Below, piece by piece: positions 47,745 to 56,257 of a stretch of DNA of 64,000 nucleotides. The notes below the pieces were generated by a model. That model saw nothing but the letters and a program-made list of their open reading frames with translations, ran no database searches and had not been told where the DNA came from. Source of the DNA: an uncultured Roseobacter sp. (lineage in GTDB: Bacteria; Pseudomonadota; Alphaproteobacteria; Rhodobacterales; Rhodobacteraceae); the NCBI RefSeq assembly GCF_947488185.1, contig NZ_CANKYM010000002.1, positions 992,001 to 1,056,000 on the forward strand, read 5' to 3'. How positions within the stretch are numbered: the stretch's first letter is position 1; every line of letters begins with the position of its first letter. Both the position numbers and the translations under genes were made by a program.

Positions 47745-47923
47745 CGTTTTGGCCACCCTCTGTGGTTGGGCCTTGTCTGCAAGGGTTAACAGCAGCGCAC
47801 GCTGCCTTTGCATCTTTGAAATCTGAATTCGACAATTATCGAGCAAGCAAGATCAGCCCCGCCACGCAGATCATAGGCGCGGGCGCATTTGGCATGCGGG
47901 CGATCACATGAGGAGCAAACGAC

Positions 47924-49102
47924 ATGGTTTTTGACTTTCTAAAGCGCGGTGCACCGCTGGACGCTCCGGAGCAGAAAGCGAGCGCCACCGGGCCTGTCGT
48001 GGCCTACCAGACCTCGGGCCGCGTGGCCTGGAGCCCGCGCGATGCCGTGTCGCTGACCCGGACGGGGTTTTCCGGCAACCCGGTTGGGTTTCGGTCGGTC
48101 AAGCTGATTGCCGAGGCGGCAGCGGCCTTGCCGCTGGTGCTGCAGGACAGTGAGCAGCGCTATGACATGCATCCGCTGATTGATCTGGTGGCGCGGCCCA
48201 ACCCGATGCAGGGCCGGGCGGAATTGCTCGAAGCGCTTTACGCCCAGCTGCTGCTGACCGGGAATGGTTATGTCGAAGCGGTGGTGAATGAGGAAGCAGC
48301 GCCGGTGGAGCTGCATGTTCTGCGGTCGGACCGCATGAGCGTGGTGCCGGGTGCTGACGGCTGGCCGATTGCCTATGAATATGCCGTGGGCGGGCGCAAA
48401 CATCGTTTTGATGCCAGCGGCGCGCAGGTGCCTGTCTGCCATATCAAGAGTTTTCACCCGCAGGATGACCATTATGGCTTCAGCCCGATGCAGGCGGCGG
48501 CCATGGCGCTGGATGTGCACAATTCTGCCAGCCGCTGGTCCAAGGCGCTGCTGGACAATGCGGCGCGTCCGTCGGGGGCGATTGTCTACCGGGGTGCCGA
48601 GGGGCAGGGCACCATGGCGCACGACCAGTACGAGCGCCTCGTGAACGAGATGGAGAGCCATCATCAGGGCGCGCGCAATGCGGGCCGTCCGATGCTGCTC
48701 GAAGGGGGGCTTGACTGGAAACCGATGGGCTTTTCGCCGTCCGACATGGAGTTCCAGAAGACCAAGGAAGCCGCCGCGCGGGAGATCGCACTGGCCTTTG
48801 GTGTGCCGCCCATGCTGCTGGGTATTCAGGGCGACGCGACATACGCCAACTATCAGGAAGCGCACCGCGCTTTCTATCGCCTGACGGTGTTGCCCTTGGC
48901 GACACGTGTGACGGCGGCGCTGGCGCAGTGGTTGGCCGGGCATACGGGCGCGCAGCTGATGCTGAAGCCGGATCTGGATCAGGTGCATGCGCTGGCGGCG
49001 GAACGCGATGCCCAGTGGAGCCGCGTGGCCAAGGCGGATTTTCTGACCCAGGCCGAAAAGCGCGCGCTTCTGGGGTTGCCAGCGGTGAGCGCCGATGAGT
49101 GA
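47924..49102 (+). CDS. g3: GTA g3, portal protein
   Basis: A 392-residue HK97-family portal with PNPMQGRAELLEALYAQLLLTGNGYVEAV and the later MEFQKTKEAAAREIALAFGVPPMLLGI. It forms the ring through which DNA enters the head. An AGGAG eight bases upstream fixes the start. A 179-base gap separates it from g2. Confidence 0.93.
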   Translation: MVFDFLKRGAPLDAPEQKASATGPVVAYQTSGRVAWSPRDAVSLTRTGFSGNPVGFRSVKLIAEAAAALPLVLQDSEQRYDMHPLIDLVARPNPMQGRAELLEALYAQLLLTGNGYVEAVVNEEAAPVELHVLRSDRMSVVPGADGWPIAYEYAVGGRKHRFDASGAQVPVCHIKSFHPQDDHYGFSPMQAAAMALDVHNSASRWSKALLDNAARPSGAIVYRGAEGQGTMAHDQYERLVNEMESHHQGARNAGRPMLLEGGLDWKPMGFSPSDMEFQKTKEAAAREIALAFGVPPMLLGIQGDATYANYQEAHRAFYRLTVLPLATRVTAALAQWLAGHTGAQLMLKPDLDQVHALAAERDAQWSRVAKADFLTQAEKRALLGLPAVSADE

Positions 49103-49316
49103 TCCTGGTTTTGAGCGGTTCGAATGTGCGCCGGGGCTGCGGTTGCAGGCCCACGAGCGGGTCGCCCAAATCCAGCATGACAACCTCATCCGTCGGCTCG
49201 ACCGGGTCGAGGAGATGATGGAGCGGTTGGAGAAAAGGCTGTGGCTGACCGTTTACGGGATCGTCGCGATGATCCTGGGCCAGGCGCTGCAGTCGGTGCT
49301 GGTGGCGGTGCCATGA
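49095..49316 (+). CDS. g3.5: GTA g3.5, head formation protein
   Basis: A 73-residue protein matching the small GTA head-formation family of R. capsulatus: FERFECAPGLRLQAHERVAQIQHDNLIRRLDRVEEMMERLEKRLW then a membrane-like helix LTVYGIVAMILGQALQSVLVAV. It overlaps g3 by eight bases and g4's possible early start. Confidence 0.85.
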   Translation: MSDPGFERFECAPGLRLQAHERVAQIQHDNLIRRLDRVEEMMERLEKRLWLTVYGIVAMILGQALQSVLVAVP

Positions 49317-49351
49317 GCGGGGGAAGGACTACAAACATGAGGAGTGGACCC

Positions 49352-49909
49352 ATGGATATTGAGACAGGGCTGGAGCGCAAGTTCGCCCGATTTGGCGATG
49401 CGCTGGCCGTCGAAGACGGTTGCGTGATCAGCGGATATGCCAGCCTTTTCGGCGCGGTGGATCAGGGCAATGACGTGGTTGCGGCGGGGGCTTATGCTGC
49501 CTCGCTGTCGACGCTGACGGCCAAGGGCACCAAGGTGAAGATGCTGTGGCAGCACGATCCGACCCTGCCCATCGGGATCTGGGATGAGGTGCGCGAAGAT
49601 GGCAAGGGCCTCTGGGTGAAGGGGCGTCTGCTCGACAGTGTCGCCAAGGGGCGCGAGGCCGCAGCGCTGATCGAGGCCGGGGCGATCGACGGGCTGTCCA
49701 TCGGGTATCGCACCCGCAAAGCCACCAAGAATTCCAAGGGCCAACGGCTCTTGACCGAACTGGAGCTTTGGGAGGTGTCACTGGTGACCTTCCCGATGCT
49801 GCCCAGTGCGCGGGTTGCGGGCAAGTCGGAGGAGACCGACCTTGACCGTTCCCTGCGCGACATGGCCGCCGTCTTCGCAGGCGCGCGCGCTGATCTGGCG
49901 CGCCGCTAA
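49352..49909 (+). CDS. g4: GTA g4, prohead protease
   Basis: A 185-residue HK97-type maturation protease with the catalytic His near 68 (WQHDPTLPIGIW) and Ser near 117 (DGLSIGYR), plus VISGYASLFGAVDQGNDVV. It trims the capsid protein during head maturation. I chose the ATG at 49352 because an AGGAG lies seven bases before it; ATGs at 49313 and 49337 are alternatives. Confidence 0.92.
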   Translation: MDIETGLERKFARFGDALAVEDGCVISGYASLFGAVDQGNDVVAAGAYAASLSTLTAKGTKVKMLWQHDPTLPIGIWDEVREDGKGLWVKGRLLDSVAKGREAAALIEAGAIDGLSIGYRTRKATKNSKGQRLLTELELWEVSLVTFPMLPSARVAGKSEETDLDRSLRDMAAVFAGARADLARR

Positions 49910-49979
49910 CGCGCACCTGTCGTCCGGGTCGCACGAGGGGTTCGTGCGGCTCTCACACTACCACATAGAGGATTTGCCC

Positions 49980-51158
49980 ATGAGCAAGACCGCACCGAAG
50001 GCGGCGGGTGGGGAAGGTTTGTCCCCCGCTGAGGATGTCAGGCAGGCCGTGACCGGCTTTGTCACTGATTTCAAAAGCTTCCAAACCGAAATTGAATCGA
50101 AACTTCAACAAACAGAAGAGCGACTGACCATGCTGGACCGAAAGACACACACTCCCCAACGCAGCCCTCTTGCAGGCGCTGTCGATGCTGGCGCACCCCA
50201 TCAGAAGGCCTTTAACGCGTATCTGCGTTCCGGCGATGATGATGGTCTGCGCGGCCTTGAGATGGATGTGAAATCACTCTCGACGGCGGTGAACTCGGAC
50301 GGCGGCTATCTGGTCGATCCGCAGACGTCGGACACGGTGAAATCGGTTCTGAACGCAACCGCGTCCATCCGATCCATTGCCGCCGTGGTGAATGTCGAGG
50401 CGACGTCCTATGACGTTCTGGTGGATCACACCGATGTGGGTGCAGGCTGGGCGACCGAGGCCGGTACCACAACGGAAACGGACACCCCGCAGCTCGACCG
50501 CATCACCATTCCGCTGCACGAGCTGAGCGCGCTGCCGAAAGCATCCCAGCGTCTGCTGGATGACAGCGCCTTTGACATCGAGACATGGTTGGCAAGCCGC
50601 ATCGCAGACAAGTTTGCGCGGGCCGAAGCCGCAGCCTTCGTTAACGGTGACGGTACCGATAAGCCCATGGGCTTTCTGAGCCACGCCTCCGTCGACAACG
50701 ACGTCTGGACCTGGGGTAACCTCGGCTACGTTCCCACTGGTCAGAATGGCGACGTAAACGCGGATGCGATCATCGACCTGGTCTATGCGCTGGGGGCGGA
50801 ATACCGCGCCAATGCAACCTTCGTGATGAACTCCAAGACAGCGGGTCTGGTGCGCAAGCTCAAGGACAATGACGGCCGCTTCCTGTGGTCGGATGGTCTG
50901 GCAACGGCAGAACCTGCGCGTCTGATGGGCTATCCGGTGCTGATCGCCGAGGACATGCCTGATGCGGCGACGGACGCGAATGCGATTGCCTTTGGCGACT
51001 TTGCAAACGGCTACACCATTGCCGAGCGCCCCGATCTGCGTGTTCTGCGTGACCCGTTCAGCGCCAAGCCGCATGTCCTTTTCTATGCGACCAAGCGCGT
51101 GGGCGGTGATGTGAGCGACTATGCCGCGATCAAGCTGCTGAAATTCGGCACCTCCTGA
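49980..51158 (+). CDS. g5: GTA g5, major capsid protein
   Basis: A 392-residue HK97-fold capsid protein. Residues about 1-115 are the helical, charged delta domain expected to be removed by g4 (VRQAVTGFVTDFKSFQTEIESKLQQTEERLTML). The shell domain follows with KSLSTAVNSDGGYLVDPQTSDTV, LHELSALPKASQRLLDDSAFDIETWLASRIADKFARAEAAAFVNGDGT and the P-loop-like later strands. It builds the small GTA head. Confidence 0.94.
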   Translation: MSKTAPKAAGGEGLSPAEDVRQAVTGFVTDFKSFQTEIESKLQQTEERLTMLDRKTHTPQRSPLAGAVDAGAPHQKAFNAYLRSGDDDGLRGLEMDVKSLSTAVNSDGGYLVDPQTSDTVKSVLNATASIRSIAAVVNVEATSYDVLVDHTDVGAGWATEAGTTTETDTPQLDRITIPLHELSALPKASQRLLDDSAFDIETWLASRIADKFARAEAAAFVNGDGTDKPMGFLSHASVDNDVWTWGNLGYVPTGQNGDVNADAIIDLVYALGAEYRANATFVMNSKTAGLVRKLKDNDGRFLWSDGLATAEPARLMGYPVLIAEDMPDAATDANAIAFGDFANGYTIAERPDLRVLRDPFSAKPHVLFYATKRVGGDVSDYAAIKLLKFGTS

Positions 51159-51317
51159 AGGATGTGACGATACCGGTGCCGGGGGATGCCCCCTGGTGCC
51201 GGGCCGGGTGCGTGCCGGAACGTTTGTGTTGTCTAGCTGCTCCCCTCCGACCGAGCAATGCAGATGGGTGCGCGCCCGGTTCCTGAGTGGTGGAGCACAA
51301 GTAATTGGAGACATTCG

Positions 51318-51917
51318 ATGATGTTGATCGAAGAAACGACGGTGCCGGATGCGGCCCTACCAGTCGATGAATTCAAAGCGCATCTGCGGCTGGGCACCAG
51401 CTTTGGTCAGGATTCTGCGCAAGACGAGGTATTGAGCGGGTTTTTGCGGGCGGCCATGGCGGCGATTGAATCGCGCACCGGCAAGGTCTTGATGACCCGG
51501 CCTTTTAGCTGGTCGCTGACCTTCTGGCGCGATCGGGATTCGCAGATCCTGCCGGTTGCACCGATTTCGGCGCTGACGCGACTGTCGACCATTGCACGCG
51601 ATGGCAGCGAAACCGAGATTGATGCCACGCAGTACTGGCTGCAGCGCGACAGTCAGCGGCCCCGTTTGCGGTCCGTTGGTGCGTGCCTGCCAGTGATCCC
51701 GCAAAACGGGTCGGCCTCCATCGAGTTCGAGGCGGGCTACGGTCCGACGTGGCAGGATCTGCCCGCCGACTTGCGTCAGGCAGTGTTGTTGCTGGCCGCG
51801 CATTACTACGAGTATCGCGACGAGACATCCCTGAGCGATGGCTGCATGCCCTTTGGCGTCAGCAGCCTGATCGAACGTTACAAGGTGATGCGCCTCGGGC
51901 CGGGAGCGATCCTGTGA
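51318..51917 (+). CDS. g6: GTA g6, head-tail connector
   Basis: A 199-residue protein of the phage connector (gp6/phiE125 gp8-like) family: LPVDEFKAHLRLG...FLRAAMAAIESRTGK and the late LPADLRQAVLLLAAHYYEYRDETS. It docks under the portal. The start has GGAG at about -9. Its stop overlaps g7 by four bases. Confidence 0.88.
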   Translation: MMLIEETTVPDAALPVDEFKAHLRLGTSFGQDSAQDEVLSGFLRAAMAAIESRTGKVLMTRPFSWSLTFWRDRDSQILPVAPISALTRLSTIARDGSETEIDATQYWLQRDSQRPRLRSVGACLPVIPQNGSASIEFEAGYGPTWQDLPADLRQAVLLLAAHYYEYRDETSLSDGCMPFGVSSLIERYKVMRLGPGAIL

Positions 51918-52252
51918 AAACGCCTCGTCTGAACCGCCAGCTTGTGCTCGAGGCCCCTCAGCGGATTGAGGATGGCGCGGGCGGATATGTCGAAACCTGG
52001 CAGCCGCTCGGGACGCTTTGGGCGCAGGTCACCGAGCGTTCCGGTCGGGAGCTCGCGCAGTCCGGCGCACCAGTTTCGGCCATGAGCTACAAGATCGTCG
52101 TCCGGGGTGCGCCCTTCGGAGATGCCAAGCGGCCAAGGCCGGAGCAGCGATTTCGCGAAGGTGAGCGGGTGTTCGTCATCAAGGCCGTGGCTGAGAATGA
52201 TGCAAATGGCCGGTACATCACCTGCTTTGCAACAGAGGAGAGTACGGTATGA
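51914..52252 (+). CDS. g7: GTA g7, head closure protein
   Basis: A 112-residue head-tail adaptor of the SPP1 gp16 type (RLNRQLVLEAPQRIEDGAGGYVETWQPLGTLWAQV, then RPRPEQRFREGERVFVIKAV). The GTG start overlaps the g6 stop (GTGA). It closes the head after packaging. Confidence 0.88.
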   Translation: MKTPRLNRQLVLEAPQRIEDGAGGYVETWQPLGTLWAQVTERSGRELAQSGAPVSAMSYKIVVRGAPFGDAKRPRPEQRFREGERVFVIKAVAENDANGRYITCFATEESTV

Positions 52253-52659
52253 GTTACGCCATGTCGGGCGCGCTTCAGGCCGCCATATACGAGGCCCTCG
52301 TTAATGATGCGACCCTTGGCGGATTGATCGGCCGGGATGTCTATGATGCGGTACCCAGTGGTGATTTGCCCGAAACCTACGTGAGTCTCGGGCGGGAGCA
52401 GGCGCGTGATGCGTCCGATCAGACCGGTAACGGCGCGCTGCATACGGTCGAGATTTCAGTCTTCACCAAACAGCCCGGATTTACCGGTGCCAAGGCAGTT
52501 GCAACAGCGATCTCGGACGCGTTGCAAGACAGTGATCTGGTGCTGAGCCGAGGGCGTCTTGTCTTTCTCAGATTTCAGCGGGCCGAGGCCCGGCGGATCG
52601 ACTCCAATGCCGGGCGCGAGATCCGGATGCGGTTTCGAGCCCGCGTCGAAGATGAATAA
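52249..52659 (+). CDS. g8: GTA g8, DUF3168 tail terminator
   Basis: A 136-residue DUF3168 protein (SGALQAAIYEALVNDATLGGLIGRDVYDAVP, TVEISVFTKQPGFTGAKAVATAISDALQDSDL). It caps the tail tube. It overlaps g7 by four bases. Confidence 0.9.
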   Translation: MSYAMSGALQAAIYEALVNDATLGGLIGRDVYDAVPSGDLPETYVSLGREQARDASDQTGNGALHTVEISVFTKQPGFTGAKAVATAISDALQDSDLVLSRGRLVFLRFQRAEARRIDSNAGREIRMRFRARVEDE

Positions 52660-52687
52660 CCTTTAGACTTCAAACAGGAGATAACCC

Positions 52688-53101
52688 ATGGGTGCTCAGA
52701 ACGGAAAAGACCTTTTGGTGAAGGTCGACATGACGGACAGCGGTTCGTTCACCACACTGGCAGGTCTGCGTGCCACGCGGGTCAGTTTCAACGCCGAAAC
52801 GATTGATATCACCAGCCTGGAGAGCCAGGGCGGGTGGCGCGAGCTGCTGTCCGGTGCGGGAGTGCGGTCGGTGTCGATCAGCGGGTCGGGCGTGTTCCGC
52901 GACGCGGATACCGACGAGCGCGCGCGTCAGCTGTTCTTTGACGGCGAGGCGCCGAGCTTTCAGGTCGTGATCCCCGATTTCGGCATTGTCGAGGGGCCGT
53001 TCCAGGTGACCTCCATTGAGTACGGGGGCAGCCACAATGGCGAGGCAACTTATGAGTTGTCGTTGGCCAGTGCTGGTTCTCTGAGCTTCACGGCGATCTG
53101 A
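52688..53101 (+). CDS. g9: GTA g9, major tail tube protein
   Basis: A 137-residue tail tube protein (GAQNGKDLLVKVDMTDSGSFTTLAGLRATRVSFNAETIDITSLES, RSVSISGSGVFRD). Copies stack as the short GTA tail tube. An AGGAG about eight bases before ATG supports the start. Confidence 0.92.
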   Translation: MGAQNGKDLLVKVDMTDSGSFTTLAGLRATRVSFNAETIDITSLESQGGWRELLSGAGVRSVSISGSGVFRDADTDERARQLFFDGEAPSFQVVIPDFGIVEGPFQVTSIEYGGSHNGEATYELSLASAGSLSFTAI

Positions 53102-53103
53102 TC

Positions 53104-53421
53104 ATGGCAAATCCCTGGAGGGGCGATGTCGCCTTGATCATAGATGGTCAGTCTCATGTGATGCGTCTGACATTGGGGGCGCTGGCAGAGTTGGAGGCCG
53201 CGCTGGAGGCGGATTCGCTGATGGCGATGGTCGAGCGTTTTGAAGGCGGGAGTTTCACCAGTCAGGATGTCCTTGCGCTGTTACGCGCGGGGCTGACGGG
53301 TGGGAAATGCGGGGTGTCCGATGATGCCCTTTACCATGCACAGATCGAAGGCGGTCCGATCGCAGCAGCAAAGGCAGCGGCAGAGCTTTTGGCGCGGGCC
53401 TTCACGGTGCCTGCGGCATGA
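53104..53421 (+). CDS. g10: GTA g10, tail assembly chaperone
   Basis: A 105-residue GTA-family chaperone (ANPWRGDVALIIDGQSHVMRLTLGALAELEAALEADSLMAMVERF). It lies two bases after g9. It overlaps the next gene by four bases. Confidence 0.88.
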   Translation: MANPWRGDVALIIDGQSHVMRLTLGALAELEAALEADSLMAMVERFEGGSFTSQDVLALLRAGLTGGKCGVSDDALYHAQIEGGPIAAAKAAAELLARAFTVPAA

Positions 53422-53627
53422 GCCGGCTGGACTGGCCCGCCCTGATGCGGGTGGGCCTGCGTGGAGTTGGCTTGCATCCGGATGTGTTCTGGGCGCTGAC
53501 ACCTGCCGAATTTCAGTTGATGCTGGGCGATCCGACAAAATCCGGACCGCTGTTGAGCACCGGTTTGGAGGCCCTGATGACGGCCTATCCGGACAAGGAC
53601 AATAAGGACGATTGCGATGACGGATGA
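53418..53627 (+). CDS. g10.1: GTA g10.1, second tail chaperone-like protein
   Basis: A 69-residue protein of the rcc01693 family (LDWPALMRVGLRGVGLHPDVFWALTPAEFQLMLG), commonly placed between g10 and the tape measure. Its end overlaps g11 by 11 bases. Confidence 0.85.
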   Translation: MSRLDWPALMRVGLRGVGLHPDVFWALTPAEFQLMLGDPTKSGPLLSTGLEALMTAYPDKDNKDDCDDG

Positions 53628-54276
53628 GAGCGGTTTTGAAGATCTGGAAGGGCGCGCGGAGGGGCTAAACGACACGTTGGGCCAGACCAGTGTTCTCGTC
53701 TCGGGGTTCGATAGCGAACTGCGGCGGATGAAGACGTCGCTGGAAGCGACGGGGCGCGATATTGCGGCCCTGGAACGCGGCCTGACCCGCGGATTGCGGC
53801 GTGCGTTCGATGGAGTCGTTTTCGATGGGGCGAGTCTATCGGACGCGTTGAACACCCTTGCCAACAGCATGGTAGAAACGGCCTATAGCGCCGCCATCAA
53901 CCCGGTGACAAAGCATGCCGGTGGGCTGTTGGCGCAGGGTGTCGACGGGTTGTTGGGTAGTATTCTGCCCTTTGCAGATGGCGCCCCTTTTAGTCAGGGT
54001 CGTGTGATGCCCTTTGCAACCGGTGGGATCGTCAGCGGTGCCACACCTTTTGGCATGCGTGGCGGTATGGGCGTGATGGGTGAGGCCGGTCCGGAGGCCA
54101 TCATGCCGCTGGCCCGCGGTCCGGACGGCAAACTCGGCGTGCGCGGTGCGGGCGGCGGTGGTCAGACCGTCGTGATGAATATCTCGACCCCCGACGTTCA
54201 GGGGTTCCAACGCAGTCAGGGGCAGATCGCTGCCCAGATGACCCGTGCCTTGGGGCGCGGGCAACGCAACCGGTAA
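53617..54276 (+). CDS. g11: GTA g11, tail tape measure protein
   Basis: A 219-residue short tape measure, far shorter than in siphoviruses, in line with the short GTA tail. It has a helical N-terminus and a glycine-rich VMPFATGGIVSGATPFGMRGGMGVMGEAGPEAIMPLARGPDG block common to the family. Confidence 0.9.
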   Translation: MTDESGFEDLEGRAEGLNDTLGQTSVLVSGFDSELRRMKTSLEATGRDIAALERGLTRGLRRAFDGVVFDGASLSDALNTLANSMVETAYSAAINPVTKHAGGLLAQGVDGLLGSILPFADGAPFSQGRVMPFATGGIVSGATPFGMRGGMGVMGEAGPEAIMPLARGPDGKLGVRGAGGGGQTVVMNISTPDVQGFQRSQGQIAAQMTRALGRGQRNR

Positions 54277-54294
54277 CGCGAGGGGAGCAGGATT

Positions 54295-54927
54295 ATGCAG
54301 TTTCATGAAGTCAGATTTCCAGCCACGCTGAGCTTTGGGTCAGTTGGCGGTCCGGAACGCCGTACGGATGTTGTGACGATCAGCAACGGATATGAAGAGC
54401 GCAACTCTCCATGGGCGCATTCGCGCAGGCGGTATGACGCAGGGATGGGCATGCGGTCACTGGATGACGTCGAGACCTTAATCGCCTTCTTCGAGGCGCG
54501 TTTCGGCCAGCTTTTCGGGTTTCGCTGGAAGGACTGGTCGGATTATCGTTCGTCCAAGCCGTCGCTGGATATCACCGCTTTCGATCAGGCCTTGGGAACC
54601 GGGGATGGCGTGCAAACCGAGTTTGCGCTGCAAAAGACTTACCAGTCGGGCGCCCATGGATACAGCCGCCCAATCAGCAAGCCGGTTGCGGAAACCGTGC
54701 GGGTTGGTGTGGGTGGTGTCGAGCTGCAGGAAACCATTGACTACGCGCTCGATCTTACGAGCGGCGCAATCACCTTTGCACAGCCCCCAGTCGCTGGCGC
54801 CGATGTCTCCGCAGGGTTTGAGTTTGATGTTCCGGTGCGTTTTGACACCGACCGCATTCAGACCAGTATCGCCAGTTTTCAGGCTGGCGAAGTGCCCAAT
54901 GTCCCTATTGTGGAGGTACGCATCTGA
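54295..54927 (+). CDS. g12: GTA g12, DUF2460 distal tail protein
   Basis: A 210-residue DUF2460 protein (FHEVRFPATLSFGSVGGPERRTDVVTISNGYEERNSPWAHSRRRYDAGMGMRSLDD, FGFRWKDWSDYRS). It forms the distal tail ring beneath the tube. Its stop overlaps g13 by one base. Confidence 0.92.
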   Translation: MQFHEVRFPATLSFGSVGGPERRTDVVTISNGYEERNSPWAHSRRRYDAGMGMRSLDDVETLIAFFEARFGQLFGFRWKDWSDYRSSKPSLDITAFDQALGTGDGVQTEFALQKTYQSGAHGYSRPISKPVAETVRVGVGGVELQETIDYALDLTSGAITFAQPPVAGADVSAGFEFDVPVRFDTDRIQTSIASFQAGEVPNVPIVEVRI

Positions 54928-55814
54928 TGTCGCAAATGGATGCAGGATTGCAGGCCCATCTTGAGGGCGGGCTGACCACCGTGGCGCACGCATGGGCTAT
55001 TGAGCGCAAGGACGGTGTTATACTTGGCTTCACCGATCATGATCGGGAGCTGACTTTCGACGGTATCACCTTTCGCGCGGATACAGGCCTAAGCGCCCTG
55101 GCGCTGTCACAGAGCACGGGCCTGTCGGTGGACAACACCGAAGCCCTTGGGGCGCTGAGCGATTTGTCGATCCGCGAGGATGAGATCGAGCAAGGCCGTT
55201 TTGACGAGGCTGAGGTGCGCGCTTGGCTGGTGAATTGGAATGACGTATCGCAGCGTTGGCTGCAGTTCCGTGGCACGATTGGTGAACTGCGTCGCGCGGA
55301 TGGTGGTTTCCAGGCAGAGTTGCGGGGGCTCACCGAATTGCTGAACCGGCCCTTGGGGCGCGTTTACCAGAAGCCGTGTACGGCTGTCTTGGGCGACAGG
55401 GCCTGCCGGTTTGATTTGACGGCGCCGGGGTATTCCATCGACTTGCCGATTGAGACGGTGACCCAGGCGCGCGTGTTTCGGTGGGCAGGCTTCGGCGGAT
55501 TCGATGCAAGCTGGTTTGCGCGGGGGCGGTTGGAAGTTCTGACCGGTTCGGCAAAAGGCCTTTGGGGAATGGTCAAGCAGGACCGGTTCGAAGGCGCTGA
55601 CCGCGTGATCGAACTTTGGGAGCCGATGCGCAGCCCGCTGGAGGCTGGCACTGTCGTGCGTCTGATCGCCGGATGCGACAAACGCAGCGAAACCTGCCGC
55701 GTGAAGTTCGCCAATCTCGCCAACTTCCAAGGCTTTCCGGATGTCCCGGGCGAAGACTGGATGATGGCAGTACCGAAATCCACGGGCGCGAACACCGGTG
55801 GGAGCTTGAGATGA
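54927..55814 (+). CDS. g13: GTA g13, DUF2163 hub protein
   Basis: A 295-residue baseplate hub protein. Cys151, Cys160, Cys250 and Cys257 (CTAVLGDRAC and GCDKRSETCRVKFANLANFQGFPDVPG) are the conserved cysteines; four in this arrangement could bind a metal or iron-sulfur cluster. The C-terminal FQGFPDVPG is characteristic of the family. It overlaps g14 by four bases. Confidence 0.92.
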   Translation: MSQMDAGLQAHLEGGLTTVAHAWAIERKDGVILGFTDHDRELTFDGITFRADTGLSALALSQSTGLSVDNTEALGALSDLSIREDEIEQGRFDEAEVRAWLVNWNDVSQRWLQFRGTIGELRRADGGFQAELRGLTELLNRPLGRVYQKPCTAVLGDRACRFDLTAPGYSIDLPIETVTQARVFRWAGFGGFDASWFARGRLEVLTGSAKGLWGMVKQDRFEGADRVIELWEPMRSPLEAGTVVRLIAGCDKRSETCRVKFANLANFQGFPDVPGEDWMMAVPKSTGANTGGSLR

Positions 55815-56257
55815 CACCGCTTCAACAAAATATCGTGACTGAGGCGCGGGACTGGATTGGCACGCCCTATGTCCACCAGTCGGCAGTCAAGGGCGCGGGC
55901 ACTGATTGCCTTGGGCTATTGCGGGGGATTTGGCGGGTGCTTTACGGCGATGAGCCCGAAAACGTGCCGGCCTATTCCATGGATTGGTCCGAACCACAGG
56001 GTGAAGAACGTTTGTGGAATGCTGCACTGCGCCACCTGCACCCGAAAGACCTGAAGGATGAGGCCCCGGGCGACGTCCTGCTTTTCCGCATGCGCAGCAG
56101 TGCGGTGGCCAAGCATCTGGGCGTCGTCGGGCGCGTTGGCTCAAACCCGAGTTTCGTTCACGCATATTCGCGCTTTGGTGTGGTGGAGAGCTCTCTCAGC
56201 CTGCCGTGGCGCCGCCGGGTGGTTGCTCGGTTTACATTTCCTGAGGAGGCCAGCTGA
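55811..56257 (+). CDS. g14: GTA g14, NlpC/P60 cell-wall peptidase
   Basis: A 148-residue peptidase with the catalytic Cys33 (GTDCLGLLRGIW), His102 (VAKHLGVV) and a third polar residue nearby (His117). It opens peptidoglycan when the particle docks. Overlaps g15 by one base. Confidence 0.92.
   Translation: MTPLQQNIVTEARDWIGTPYVHQSAVKGAGTDCLGLLRGIWRVLYGDEPENVPAYSMDWSEPQGEERLWNAALRHLHPKDLKDEAPGDVLLFRMRSSAVAKHLGVVGRVGSNPSFVHAYSRFGVVESSLSLPWRRRVVARFTFPEEAS

Noticed and set aside
47714..47911. A 65-codon open frame in the gap between GTA g2 and g3
   Set aside because: It starts inside g2 and lacks a ribosome site. The end reads protein-like (PATQIIGAGAFGMRAIT), but I know of no GTA gene at this place, so I left it uncalled.
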